Source of the DNA: Prevotella sp.
Lineage (GTDB): Bacteria > Bacteroidota > Bacteroidia > Bacteroidales > Bacteroidaceae
Reading direction: 5' to 3'
DNA: 64,000 bases
NCBI GenBank assembly: GCA_015060485.1
Contig: SUYI01000010.1
Location: forward strand, 1-64,000
Part shown: positions 33,915-43,280 of the stretch, piece by piece
Position numbering within the stretch: the first letter of the stretch is position 1
Layout: every line of letters begins with the position of its first letter
Position numbers and translations under genes: made by a program
Notes under the pieces: generated by a model
Database searches by the model: none
What the model saw: the letters and a program-made list of their open reading frames with translations, nothing else
Told to the model about the DNA's origin: nothing

Positions 33915-34564
33915 AGATAAATTTTGAGAAGATGGGTGGGCTGGTGCCTGCCATCATACAAGACGCTGAAACCAGAAATGTGCTGATGCTGGGCTTCATG
34001 AACGAAGAGGCCTACCAGAAGACGTTGGAAACAAAACACGTCACTTTTTGGAGTCGTACGCGACAGACATTGTGGACCAAGGGTGAGACATCGGGACACT
34101 TTCTGAATTTGGTAGACATGAAGATTGACTGCGATAACGACACCCTGCTGGTGCGTGTAAACCCCATCGGTCCGACGTGCCATACGGGCACTGATACCTG
34201 TTGGGGCGAAGATAATGTGCAACAAGATCCTTCCTTGCAGTTCCTTTCAGAGTTACAGTCGTTTATTTACAAACGTAAAGAGGAGATGCCCGAAGGTTCG
34301 TATACCACTAGTCTGTTCAACAAGGGTATCAACAAGATAGCCCAGAAGGTGGGCGAAGAAGCCCTTGAGACCGTCATCGAAGCCACCAATGGTACATCAG
34401 AACACTTGGTATACGAAGCCTCAGACTTGTTGTACCATTTGCTGGTAATGCTGACCGAGAAGGGACTTCGTATCGAGGATATAGCCTTGGAATTGCAGAA
34501 GCGCCACGACCCCGATTGGGACAAGAAACGTCGAGAAGCCAAGGCTGCCGGGACAATGAAGTGA
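33911..34564 (+). CDS. hisI: Bifunctional phosphoribosyl-AMP cyclohydrolase / phosphoribosyl-ATP pyrophosphatase
   Basis: A 217-aa fusion. The HisI half (1-~115) has [20 protein letters not shown], the metal-binding [11 protein letters not shown] and CHTGTDTCW. The HisE half (from ~120) has [29 protein letters not shown]. It performs steps 2 and 3 of histidine synthesis. It is the last his gene of this cluster; hisB is at 62901, and hisG, hisD and hisC are not in the window. Confidence 0.95.
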   Translation: MKINFEKMGGLVPAIIQDAETRNVLMLGFMNEEAYQKTLETKHVTFWSRTRQTLWTKGETSGHFLNLVDMKIDCDNDTLLVRVNPIGPTCHTGTDTCWGEDNVQQDPSLQFLSELQSFIYKRKEEMPEGSYTTSLFNKGINKIAQKVGEEALETVIEATNGTSEHLVYEASDLLYHLLVMLTEKGLRIEDIALELQKRHDPDWDKKRREAKAAGTMK

Positions 34565-34620
34565 CGGCATGCTATCATAATAAGGAATAACGAAACAACA
34601 TGATAACGAAATAACGAGCA

Positions 34621-35391
34621 ATGCTAATTAACTATCAGAAAGCGAACATCTATCAGAAGGATGGTATCCTCGTGTTGAAAGAAGTAGACTTTCATGTCAA
34701 CGAGGGTGAATTCATTTATATTATCGGACGTGTGGGTGCCGGAAAGAGCACCTTGCTGAAGACGCTCTATTTCGAGCTGGACGTCGACGAGGCAGAAGAA
34801 GCCATCGTGTTGAATCACGACCTGAGAAACATGAAGCGCAAACACATTCCAGCCCTGCGCCGACAGATGGGTATCATTTTCCAAGACTTCCAGTTGCTGG
34901 CTGACCGTACAGTGCGCAATAACCTGCGTTTTGTACTGAAAGCCACCGGATGGAAAGATAAGGACGAGATAGACGAACGCATTGACGATGTGCTTCGCGA
35001 CGTAGAGATGACGGAGTGTGCCGACCGATTCCCCCATGAATTGTCGGGTGGTGAACAACAGCGTATCGCCATCGCACGAAGCATCCTGAACAATCCGAAA
35101 GTTATCATTGCAGACGAGCCGACGGGTAACCTCGACATTGAAACGGCACGACAGATTATTATGTTGCTGCGCAGAATCACCGAGTCGGGAACGGCCGTGG
35201 TGATGACGACGCACAATACATCGCTGTTACAAGAATATCCAGGCATTGTCTATCGTTGCATTAACCAGCGGCTGGAGGACATCACCAATGACTTCAACCA
35301 CATAGCACTATACGAAGAAGAGGGTGCTGACGAGAATGAGGCTGAGGAGAAAAAGAGCTATTACTCCGACCGAGAGGACCTGTCGATATAG
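34621..35391 (+). CDS. ftsE: FtsE-like ABC transporter ATP-binding protein
   Basis: A 256-aa ATPase with Walker A GRVGAGKST, Q-loop IIFQDFQLLADRTV, signature LSGGEQQRIAIARS and Walker B VIIADEPTGNLD. The sequence style and size match FtsE, which with FtsX controls septal peptidoglycan hydrolases. FtsX is not adjacent. The C-terminal acidic tail (EEEGADENEAEEKKSYY) is specific to this group. It follows hisIE after 56 bp of short AT repeats and precedes lysC. Confidence 0.82.
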   Translation: MLINYQKANIYQKDGILVLKEVDFHVNEGEFIYIIGRVGAGKSTLLKTLYFELDVDEAEEAIVLNHDLRNMKRKHIPALRRQMGIIFQDFQLLADRTVRNNLRFVLKATGWKDKDEIDERIDDVLRDVEMTECADRFPHELSGGEQQRIAIARSILNNPKVIIADEPTGNLDIETARQIIMLLRRITESGTAVVMTTHNTSLLQEYPGIVYRCINQRLEDITNDFNHIALYEEEGADENEAEEKKSYYSDREDLSI

Positions 35392-35482
35392 TTAAGAGTT
35401 TAGAGTTCTTTGACCTAAAGGTACAAAACGTTTATGAAACGATTAAAAAGTTGAGAAGTAAGAAATTAAAAAACAAGATACG

Positions 35483-36799
35483 ATGAAAGTAATGAAATTT
35501 GGCGGAACGTCGGTAGGAACACCGGCCCGCATGAAAGAAGTAACAAAATTAGTGACAAAGTCAGGCGAACCTGTCTTCGTAGTATTGTCTGCCATGTCAG
35601 GCACAACCAATTCGTTGGTAGAGATCTCGAACTATCTCTACAAGAAGAATCCCGAAGGTGCCAGCGAGATTATCAACCAGTTGGAGCGTGCTTATCTGAA
35701 GCATATTGACGAGCTCTACCAAAGTGACGAGGTGAAACAGCAGACACGTGAGTTCCTGACTTCAGAAGTAAACTACCTGCGTTCGTTTACCAAGGAGCTG
35801 TTTACCAGTTTTGAAGAGAAGAGCATCGTAGCTCAGGGCGAGATTCTATCAACAAACATGGTGGTGAACTACATGAAAGAACAGGGCATTAATGCTGTGC
35901 TGCTGAACGCCCTCGACTTCATGCGCACCGACAAGAATTCAGAGCCTGATCCCAACTATATCAAGGAAAAACTGCAGGCCATAATGGAAAAGAACGAGGG
36001 GCAGCAGGTGTATATCACACAGGGATTTATCTGCCGAAATGCCTATGGAGAAATTGACAACCTGCAGCGTGGCGGTTCCGACTATACCGCATCACTTGTG
36101 GGAGCAGCGCTTGGAGCCGAGGAGATTCAGATATGGACCGACATCGATGGCATGCATAACAACGATCCACGCATTGTCGACAACACTCAGCCCGTTCATC
36201 AGCTGCACTTCGAGGAGGCTGCCGAACTGGCATATTTCGGAGCCAAGATTCTGCATCCTACATGCGTACAACCCGCCAAGTATGCCGGCATTCCCGTACG
36301 TCTGCTGAACACGATGGAGCCTGACGCCGAGGGTACCACCATAAGCAATGCTACGGAATATGGCAAGATCAAGGCCGTTGCCGCCAAGGACAGTATTATC
36401 GCCATTAAGATTAAGTCGAGCCGCATGTTGCTGGCCACGGGATTCCTGCGTAAGGTCTTCGAGATTTTCGAGTCCTACCAGACACCTATCGACATGGTGT
36501 GTACGTCGGAGGTTGGTGTATCCATGTCTATCGACAACAGCGCCCATCTGGGAGAAATCCTCGACGAGCTGAAGAAGTACGGCACCGTAACTGTCGACAC
36601 CGGCATGTGCATCATTTGCGTGGTTGGTGATCTCGACTGGTCGAACATCGGTTTCGAAACCAAAGTGCTCGACGCGATGAAAAACATCCCCGTTCGTATG
36701 ATTTCATATGGCGGCTCGAACTATAACATCTCGTTCCTCATCCGCGAAGAAGATAAAAAACGTGCTCTGCAAAGTCTGAGTGATACGCTGTTTAAATAA
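35483..36799 (+). CDS. lysC: Aspartate kinase, monofunctional
   Basis: A 438-aa enzyme starting with the kinase motif MKFGGTSVG; AQGEILSTNM and GGSDYTASLVGAALGA are further active-site blocks. Two C-terminal ACT domains (from about 310) would bind lysine or threonine for feedback control. First step of the aspartate family. It is followed after 14 bp by lysA, so the pair supplies diaminopimelate and lysine. The 91-bp gap upstream may hold a promoter, but none fits well. Confidence 0.95.
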   Translation: MKVMKFGGTSVGTPARMKEVTKLVTKSGEPVFVVLSAMSGTTNSLVEISNYLYKKNPEGASEIINQLERAYLKHIDELYQSDEVKQQTREFLTSEVNYLRSFTKELFTSFEEKSIVAQGEILSTNMVVNYMKEQGINAVLLNALDFMRTDKNSEPDPNYIKEKLQAIMEKNEGQQVYITQGFICRNAYGEIDNLQRGGSDYTASLVGAALGAEEIQIWTDIDGMHNNDPRIVDNTQPVHQLHFEEAAELAYFGAKILHPTCVQPAKYAGIPVRLLNTMEPDAEGTTISNATEYGKIKAVAAKDSIIAIKIKSSRMLLATGFLRKVFEIFESYQTPIDMVCTSEVGVSMSIDNSAHLGEILDELKKYGTVTVDTGMCIICVVGDLDWSNIGFETKVLDAMKNIPVRMISYGGSNYNISFLIREEDKKRALQSLSDTLFK

Positions 36800-36813
36800 C
36801 CTCAGCTGACACA

Positions 36814-37974
36814 ATGGCAAAAGGACAATTTCCAACGGCGAAGTTCCAAAGTTTACGAACGCCGTTCTACTATTACGACACGGAGCTGTTACGTGAAACA
36901 CTCCGTGCCATTAACCAGGAAGCACGGAAGCATGAGGGTTTCTGTGTGCACTATGCCGTAAAAGCCAATGCCAACCCAAGAATACTTCGCATCATCCGCG
37001 AAGCAGGACTGGGCGCAGATTGTGTGAGTGGCGGGGAGATTGAGGCTTGCGTACGTGCAGGCTATCCCTCGTCGAAAATCGTATATGCTGGAGTCGGCAA
37101 GAGCGACTGGGAAATAAATCTCGGATTGGATCAGGACATCTTCTGCTTTAATGTAGAAAGCATTCCCGAGCTGGAGGTTATCAATGAACTGGCTGCAGCC
37201 AAAGGCAAGGTGGCACGGGTGGCTTTCCGACTGAATCCAAACGTCGGTGCACATACCCATGCCAATATCACCACAGGACTGGCAGAAAATAAGTTTGGCA
37301 TCGATATGCGCGACATGCTGAAAGTCATCGAGGAAGCCTCGCAAATGGAACATGTAAAGTGTGTAGGCCTACATTTCCACATTGGCAGTCAGATTCTGGA
37401 CATGGGCGATTTTGAAGCTCTCTGCAACCGCGTCAACGAACTACAGAATGAATTGGAGCGTCATCGCATCACCCTTGAGCATATCAACGTAGGCGGCGGA
37501 CTGGGTGTCGACTATCAACATCCGAACCGGGTCTGTATTCCTGATTTCAAGGACTATTTCAACACCTATGCTAAGAAGTTGAAACTGCGCCCAGGACAGA
37601 CTCTGCATTTCGAGCTGGGACGTGCGGTGGTGGCACAGTGCGGTAGTCTCATCACACGTACATTATATATTAAGAAAGGCAGTGTGAAACAGTTCTGCAT
37701 TGTTGATGCAGGGTTTACCGACCTCATCCGTCCGGCACTTTATCAAGCTTATCATAAGATAGAGAATATCACAAGCGATGAACCTGTTGAGGCTTACGAT
37801 GTGGTGGGACCCATTTGTGAATCTACAGATGTTTTTGCCAAACAAATTGACATAAACGGCTGTCATCGTGGCGACCTTATCGCCATTCGATCAGCAGGTG
37901 CTTATGGCGAGATTATGGCCTCCCAGTACAATTGTCGCCAGTTGCCGCAAGGCTACATGAGCGACGAAATCTAA
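36814..37974 (+). CDS. lysA: Diaminopimelate decarboxylase
   Basis: A 386-aa PLP enzyme of alanine-racemase fold type. The PLP Lys is in HYAVKANANP, HFHIGSQI and GGGLGVDY bind phosphate, and CESTDVF with AYGEIMASQYN forms the second active site half. It makes lysine from meso-diaminopimelate. Slightly short against the ~415-aa norm but all motifs are present. Confidence 0.95.
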   Translation: MAKGQFPTAKFQSLRTPFYYYDTELLRETLRAINQEARKHEGFCVHYAVKANANPRILRIIREAGLGADCVSGGEIEACVRAGYPSSKIVYAGVGKSDWEINLGLDQDIFCFNVESIPELEVINELAAAKGKVARVAFRLNPNVGAHTHANITTGLAENKFGIDMRDMLKVIEEASQMEHVKCVGLHFHIGSQILDMGDFEALCNRVNELQNELERHRITLEHINVGGGLGVDYQHPNRVCIPDFKDYFNTYAKKLKLRPGQTLHFELGRAVVAQCGSLITRTLYIKKGSVKQFCIVDAGFTDLIRPALYQAYHKIENITSDEPVEAYDVVGPICESTDVFAKQIDINGCHRGDLIAIRSAGAYGEIMASQYNCRQLPQGYMSDEI

Positions 37975-37990
37975 CAAGGTAACAACAAGA

Positions 37991-38620
37991 ATGACTATAG
38001 AACATCAGACATTGCCGTCCATCTCTATCGTGATAGCTGTTCACGATCAGGCAGAAGCGCTAGAGCAGAATCTGCCCGCTTTCCTGACGTTGCCCTACGA
38101 AGGACAGTATGAAGTCATCGTGGTGGACAATATGTCTACGGACGATACTCCGCACGTACTGAAACGTATGAAGGCTGAATCCCCTAAGCTGTATTCTACT
38201 TTCTTGCCTTCTTCAGTCATTGTTAATCCCAGCCGGAAAAGACTGGCACTCAGTGTGGGTGCAAAGGCTGCCCACCACGAATATATTGTGCTGGCTGATA
38301 TCCGCCGCACACCTGTCAACACAGATTGGCTGGCAGGATTGGCCGACGGTGAGGCGTCGTTGGTGTATTGCAACAGAAAACGCGACAAGGTAACGCATAT
38401 AGTAGCCACAGAGCTGAATGACCTAAGTCGTATCATTCTCAAAGCCGAACGACATTCCTTCAGGGACCACTGGGGCACATGGTTCAGAAAACAGCGTGGA
38501 CTATACGATGCCATAGGTGTGCGCAGGGAGCATGTCTTTGATGCAATCCGGCTTTATGATCAACGCATTCGCGGATTCCGTCTATTGGGTCTGCGTCTGC
38601 GTGTTTGGTTGGGTTTCTAA
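37991..38620 (+). CDS. Glycosyltransferase family 2-like protein
   Basis: A 209-aa GT-A fold protein. The N-terminus reads SISIVIAVHDQAEALEQNLPAFL and VIVVDNMSTDDTP, typical of GT2 nucleotide-sugar binding. The usual DxD is not clear; ADIRRTP is the nearest acidic site. It is shorter than common GT2 enzymes (about 250-330 aa). It is paired with the next, GT4-like gene in the same run. Acceptor and product are unknown. Confidence 0.8.
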   Translation: MTIEHQTLPSISIVIAVHDQAEALEQNLPAFLTLPYEGQYEVIVVDNMSTDDTPHVLKRMKAESPKLYSTFLPSSVIVNPSRKRLALSVGAKAAHHEYIVLADIRRTPVNTDWLAGLADGEASLVYCNRKRDKVTHIVATELNDLSRIILKAERHSFRDHWGTWFRKQRGLYDAIGVRREHVFDAIRLYDQRIRGFRLLGLRLRVWLGF

Positions 38621-38632
38621 ACATGTTACGCC

Positions 38633-39736
38633 ATGAGAATTCTGCATTTCTATCCTGCTGATGAACAGATAATTAGCCAACACGTTACCATGCTCCAAGA
38701 AGGAATGGGACTTGAGGCAGAGAATCATCTTGCAGCCAATGTGGACGATGCGCGGACACTGCTACTGGGAAGCCACTACGACATTATTCACCTGCATGGC
38801 TGTTGGCGCAACGCATCACGAAGCATTGTCAATATAGCATTACGAAAGGGATGCAGACTGGTTGTTACCCCTCACGGACAGTTGGAGCCGTGGGTGCAGG
38901 AAGAAAACTACTGGCAGGAGAAACTCCCTAAGCGGGTTCTCTATCAACAGCACATCATTCGTCAGGCGTATGCCGTCATCATTCAGGGAAGCATGGAACA
39001 GGAATGCATGGAACGTCTGAAATGGAACAATCGGCTGGTTACCATCCGTAACTGCGTAATTACAAGTTCCATTTCTAAAACTGAGATGGCTCGTCAAACC
39101 TTTAAGTTATATCAAAAGGTGATGGATACTAACACACGGGAACTGCTTCTCCCTGAGATGCATCAACATCTGAAAACCATCATCATGGCAGGCATTACCG
39201 GCGACATCCGCTGGATACCCTCTTCTGCCGTCAGCGCCTTACCTTCTGCACAGTCTATCCCATGGCGCGAAGTGCTGCTCTATGCTCATCACGAACAGAT
39301 TACGGATACCATTCTGCGCGGATTACGCATCTTGAATATCGAAATCCCTGATATTGATGTTGAACACATCGACCACTTCTGGCCAGAAGGTTATCGAGAG
39401 GCTCAGCTCATTGGCACCACCATTGGCAATCTGTTTGCCTCCGAGAATGAACGATTGCTGGCTTCATTCCGCATCATCCGTAAACTGATGTCCAGCGGAC
39501 AGTTCAGCATCAAACATTTGATAGAACTGGACCGCGAATTGCGCCAACATCCTTGTGAAGAAGAGGAATTGTGCGATACGCTGAAAGAGCGCCAACTCTG
39601 GAAACTGGCCCGTAGAACCATGCAACTCATGGCCGATCGGACAGGACTTACAGAGGGTTTTATGCCCGTCGAACCGCTTAACGACTACAAGACACGAATG
39701 TACAGAAAACAAATAGATAACCACCTCAAATTATAA
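38633..39736 (+). CDS. Glycosyltransferase family 4-like protein with atypical C-terminal half
   Basis: A 367-aa protein. Residues 1-150 look like the N-terminal GT-B domain (YDIIHLHGCWRN, VVTPHGQLEPWVQEENYWQEK, VIIQGSMEQECM). The C-terminal half lacks the Glu-x7-Glu block and glycine-rich loop expected of GT4 and is helical with no motif I recognise. It may be a degenerate transferase or a fusion with a new domain. It is 12 bp after the GT2-like gene and 4 bp before fbp. Confidence 0.7.
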   Translation: MRILHFYPADEQIISQHVTMLQEGMGLEAENHLAANVDDARTLLLGSHYDIIHLHGCWRNASRSIVNIALRKGCRLVVTPHGQLEPWVQEENYWQEKLPKRVLYQQHIIRQAYAVIIQGSMEQECMERLKWNNRLVTIRNCVITSSISKTEMARQTFKLYQKVMDTNTRELLLPEMHQHLKTIIMAGITGDIRWIPSSAVSALPSAQSIPWREVLLYAHHEQITDTILRGLRILNIEIPDIDVEHIDHFWPEGYREAQLIGTTIGNLFASENERLLASFRIIRKLMSSGQFSIKHLIELDRELRQHPCEEEELCDTLKERQLWKLARRTMQLMADRTGLTEGFMPVEPLNDYKTRMYRKQIDNHLKL

Positions 39737-39740
39737 GACT

Positions 39741-41711
39741 ATGAATACTAACAGCCGCGACATGCATTACCTGCAACTACTCTCCAATTCATTTCCGAAT
39801 ATTGCAGCAGCAGCGACCGAGATCATCAACTTGGAAGCCATATTGAACCTGCCCAAGGGAACAGAGCACTTCCTGGCCGATCTGCATGGTGAGAGTGCTG
39901 CTTTCCAACATGTGCTGAAAAACGCATCCGGTAATATCCGACGCAAGGTCAGCGAACTCTTTAAAGGCGACATCCGCGAGGCAGAACGCCGTGAATTATG
40001 TACGCTCATCTACTACCCCGAGCAGAAGCTGGAACTCATCAAGGCCAACGAGGAAGACCTTGACGACTGGTATCACATCACCATTCATCGACTAGTAGCT
40101 GTCTGCCGCGACGTCTCATCCAAATATACACGTTCCAAGGTGCGCAAGTCGCTACCCGAAGAATTCTGCTACATCATCGAGGAACTACTCCACGAACGTA
40201 CTGACGACATCGACAAGGCCGCCTATGTCAGTGTCATTGTCGACACCATCATATCTACAGGCCGTGCCGATGACTTTATTGTAGCTATCTGTAATGTCAT
40301 ACAGCGACTGGCCATCGATCAGCTTCATATTCTCGGTGATATATACGATCGAGGTTCCGGCGCCCACATCATTCTCGACACCATGAGTCAGTACCATTCT
40401 TGGGACATCCAATGGGGCAATCACGACATTCTGTGGATGGGAGCCTGTGCCGGTAATAATGCCTGTATCTGTAACGTGTTGCGACTTTGTCTGCGCTATG
40501 CTAACCTGACAACCATTGAGGAGGCTTATGGCATTAATCTCGTTCCATTGGCCACATTCGCTATGGAGGTCTATCAGGATGACCCCTGCACTGAATTCTA
40601 TCCCAAGTTGTTGAAAGGCAACACGATGGACGAAAAATTCCAGCGACTCACTGCTCAGATGCATAAGGCTATCACCGTCATTCAGTTCAAGAAGGAAGCC
40701 CAGATTTTCCATCGCCGTCCCGAATGGCAGATGGAAGACCGTTGTCTGCTTGAACACATTGACTACGAGCGTGGCATCTGCGTCATCGACGGACAAGAAT
40801 ATGACATGAAATCATGCCATTTCCCCACCATCGATCCCAAAAATCCTAACGAACTGACCCCCGAGGAATATCAGTTGATGGAGAAGCTGCACCACTCATT
40901 CCGTGTTTCTGAAAAACTTTGCAAACACATGAAGATGCTGCTCTCGCATGGCTGTATGTACACCATCTGCAACCAGAACTTGTTGTTCCATGCCTCCTGC
41001 CCACTCAACGATGATGGCAGTCTGAAGGAGGTGATGCTCTTCAATGGCGAGAAGTATAGTGGTCAGGAACTGATGCACAACATTGGCATGATGGTGCGTG
41101 CTGCCTTCCAGAGCGACACTGAACAGCAACTGCGACTCTATGCCCGCGACTATTTCCTCTACCTTTGGTGTGGCAAGGACTCCCCCTTGTTCGACAAGTC
41201 GAAGATGGCCACTTTCGAACGCTACTTCCTGACGGACAAGACGACATATAAAGAAGATAAGGGTAACTATTTCCTGCTTCGCGACAACGAAGAAATATGC
41301 GACCGAATCCTTGACGCTTTCGGTGTCAAGGGGCAGAACCGCCATATCATCAACGGCCACGTCCCTGTACATGCCTCGAAGGGCGAGAATCCCATCAAGG
41401 CCAACGGTAAACTGATGGTCATCGATGGCGGCTTCTCTGAGGCATATCACTCTGAGACCGGTATTGCCGGATACACACTGGTTTACCATAGTCGAGGTTT
41501 CCAGCTTGTTCAGCACGAGCCGTTTATGAATGCGCAAGATGCTATCCAGCGAGGACTCGACATCAAGTCCACCACTCAGCTAGTTGAACTCTCTGCCCAC
41601 CGTATGCTCGTGGCCGATACTGACAAGGGCGAGGAGCTGCGTGCTCAGATAGAAGATCTGCGTCAGTTGCTTTATGCCTATCGTCATGGCATCCTGAAGG
41701 AACGTAAATAA
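39741..41711 (+). CDS. fbp: Fructose-1,6-bisphosphatase class III
   Basis: A 656-aa protein of the Firmicutes/Bacteroidota class III type, a calcineurin-like metallophosphatase. Metal sites are LHILGDIYDRGSGAHIILDTM and IQWGNHDILWMGACAGN, with INGHVPVHASKGENP at the C-terminal side. It dephosphorylates fructose-1,6-bisphosphate for gluconeogenesis. Full length. It sits in the long plus-strand run with short gaps on both sides. Confidence 0.96.
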   Translation: MNTNSRDMHYLQLLSNSFPNIAAAATEIINLEAILNLPKGTEHFLADLHGESAAFQHVLKNASGNIRRKVSELFKGDIREAERRELCTLIYYPEQKLELIKANEEDLDDWYHITIHRLVAVCRDVSSKYTRSKVRKSLPEEFCYIIEELLHERTDDIDKAAYVSVIVDTIISTGRADDFIVAICNVIQRLAIDQLHILGDIYDRGSGAHIILDTMSQYHSWDIQWGNHDILWMGACAGNNACICNVLRLCLRYANLTTIEEAYGINLVPLATFAMEVYQDDPCTEFYPKLLKGNTMDEKFQRLTAQMHKAITVIQFKKEAQIFHRRPEWQMEDRCLLEHIDYERGICVIDGQEYDMKSCHFPTIDPKNPNELTPEEYQLMEKLHHSFRVSEKLCKHMKMLLSHGCMYTICNQNLLFHASCPLNDDGSLKEVMLFNGEKYSGQELMHNIGMMVRAAFQSDTEQQLRLYARDYFLYLWCGKDSPLFDKSKMATFERYFLTDKTTYKEDKGNYFLLRDNEEICDRILDAFGVKGQNRHIINGHVPVHASKGENPIKANGKLMVIDGGFSEAYHSETGIAGYTLVYHSRGFQLVQHEPFMNAQDAIQRGLDIKSTTQLVELSAHRMLVADTDKGEELRAQIEDLRQLLYAYRHGILKERK

Positions 41712-41724
41712 TTCCATTTTCATC

Positions 41725-42090
41725 ATGCACCAGGTACTCATTGCCTTAGGTTCCAACTATCACCAGCATGCCCACATCCAATGGGCTTCCCAGCGTTTGT
41801 CTACCCTACTCTGCGACATTCGTCTGTCACGAAAGCTTTGGACACAGGACATTCATGCTACCGGACAATGGTATATGAACCGTTTAGCGGCAGGCTACAC
41901 ACCGCTCTCTGCCGATGAAATCTCTCAGTGGCTGAAAGAAATAGAAGCGGAAACCTGTCGTACCAAGCAATGTGTCACACTCGACCTTGATCTAATGCTC
42001 TACGACTCGGAGCGCTTCCATCTGCGCGACTGGCCACGGCCTTATATACAACGATTACTTTCTGACATCAAAATGATACATATCCTATGA
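41725..42090 (+). CDS. HPPK-like 6-hydroxymethyl-dihydropterin pyrophosphokinase, short form
   Basis: A 121-aa protein with the HPPK N-terminus (VLIALGSN), a conserved Asn block (WYMNRLAAGYTPL) and the metal-binding TLDLDLMLYD. The usual enzyme has about 155-165 residues; here the middle loops and the C-terminal PHPR region (here DWPRPYIQRLL) are shortened. It could be a compact FolK or a relative with a different role. The gene shares a 4-bp overlap with the next lipoprotein gene. Confidence 0.65.
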   Translation: MHQVLIALGSNYHQHAHIQWASQRLSTLLCDIRLSRKLWTQDIHATGQWYMNRLAAGYTPLSADEISQWLKEIEAETCRTKQCVTLDLDLMLYDSERFHLRDWPRPYIQRLLSDIKMIHIL

Positions 42091-42503
42091 AGAAATTTGT
42101 TGCTATTGCAAAACGCTTTATACTCGTTGTTCCTGCTGGCATGCTGCTATTTACCGCTTGCCAGGAATCGCTGGAAGAACGATGTGCTCGCGAGTGCAAG
42201 GAATATACCAAAAAAAAATGTCCTGTTCTCGTTGCCAAGGACATTTATCTGGACAGTCTGACGTTCACCCCTGAAGAGCGCATGCTCAGCTATTACTATA
42301 CGGTAGAAGGTCTGCTCGACGACGCCGAGGCCCTTCGCCAGCACGACATCCGTGGCATGCTGCTCAAGGAACTGAAGAATTCCACTGGCGACAAGCTCTA
42401 CAAAGATGCCGGATTTAGTTTCCGCTATGTCTATTTCTCAGGCAAACAAAAAGGAACGCAGCTCATCGAAGCCACGTTCCATAAAAATGATTATCAGAAA
42501 TAA
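42087..42503 (+). CDS. Lipoprotein of unknown function
   Basis: A 138-aa protein with a lipoprotein signal (GMLLFTAC, Cys at about 25). A Cys-rich patch (RCARECKEYTKKKCPV) follows, then a soluble domain with charged helices. No family recognised. It ends the long plus-strand run, 3 bp from the convergent yebC stop. Confidence 0.65.
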   Translation: MKKFVAIAKRFILVVPAGMLLFTACQESLEERCARECKEYTKKKCPVLVAKDIYLDSLTFTPEERMLSYYYTVEGLLDDAEALRQHDIRGMLLKELKNSTGDKLYKDAGFSFRYVYFSGKQKGTQLIEATFHKNDYQK

Positions 42504-42506
42504 TTC

Positions 42507-43244
42507 TTAATCCTCGATACCCTCGGGCTTCATGTTGGTGTACACGGTCTGTACGTCATCGAAATCCTCGAGTTTCTCAATCATCTTGTCGATGGTTTCA
42601 CGCTCCTCGGGGGTTACGTCCTTCAGGTCGTTGGGGATACGGGTAAATTCTGCTCCCGTCACCTCGTAGCCGTTTTCCTCAAGGTGCTTCTGAATGGCAC
42701 CGAACGAAGAAGGATCGCCATAGATGGTGATTGAGTTCTCTTCCTCGTCCTCGTCGTACTCATCCTCGACGCCGTAGTCAATCAGGTCGAGAATCATCTC
42801 GTCCATATCCAGACCATCGGTCTTCTTGAAGGTGAACACGCACTTGTGGTCGAACAGGAACGACAGGCTTCCCTGAGTACCCAGATTACCATTAAACTTG
42901 TTGAACACCGAACGGACGTCACCCACGGTACGGGTGGTGTTGTCGGTCAGGGTGTCGACGAAAATGGCTACTCCGTGAGGACCATATCCCTCATAAGTCA
43001 CTTCCTTATAGTCGCTCTGATCCTTACCCATGGCGTTCTTGATGGCACGCTCGATGTTGTCCTTCGGCATGTTCTCGCGCTTGGCATTGGCGATGATAGC
43101 ACGCAATGCAGGGTTCATGTCCGGCTCCGGACCGCCAGCCTTCACGGCAATGGCAATCTGCTTGCCAATCTTGGTAAACGTCTTGGCCATGTGGCCCCAT
43201 CTCTTCAGTTTCGCAGCTTTGCGATATTCAAATGCTCTTCCCAT
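42507..43244 (-). CDS. yebC: YebC/PmpR-family protein
   Basis: A 245-aa member of the YebC family: MGRAFEYRKAAKLKRWGHMAKTFTKIGKQI, then GPDM-like GGPEPDMNPALRAIIANAKRENMPKDNIERAIKNA. Members are DNA-binding regulators or, in recent work on relatives, ribosome-associated factors easing proline stretches. The acidic insertion DEYDEDEEEN is typical. It follows pheT on the minus strand across 36 bp. Confidence 0.92.
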   Translation of the reverse strand: MGRAFEYRKAAKLKRWGHMAKTFTKIGKQIAIAVKAGGPEPDMNPALRAIIANAKRENMPKDNIERAIKNAMGKDQSDYKEVTYEGYGPHGVAIFVDTLTDNTTRTVGDVRSVFNKFNGNLGTQGSLSFLFDHKCVFTFKKTDGLDMDEMILDLIDYGVEDEYDEDEEENSITIYGDPSSFGAIQKHLEENGYEVTGAEFTRIPNDLKDVTPEERETIDKMIEKLEDFDDVQTVYTNMKPEGIED

Positions 43245-43280
43245 TGTTTTTATATTTTTCGTTATATCGTTATTACGTTA

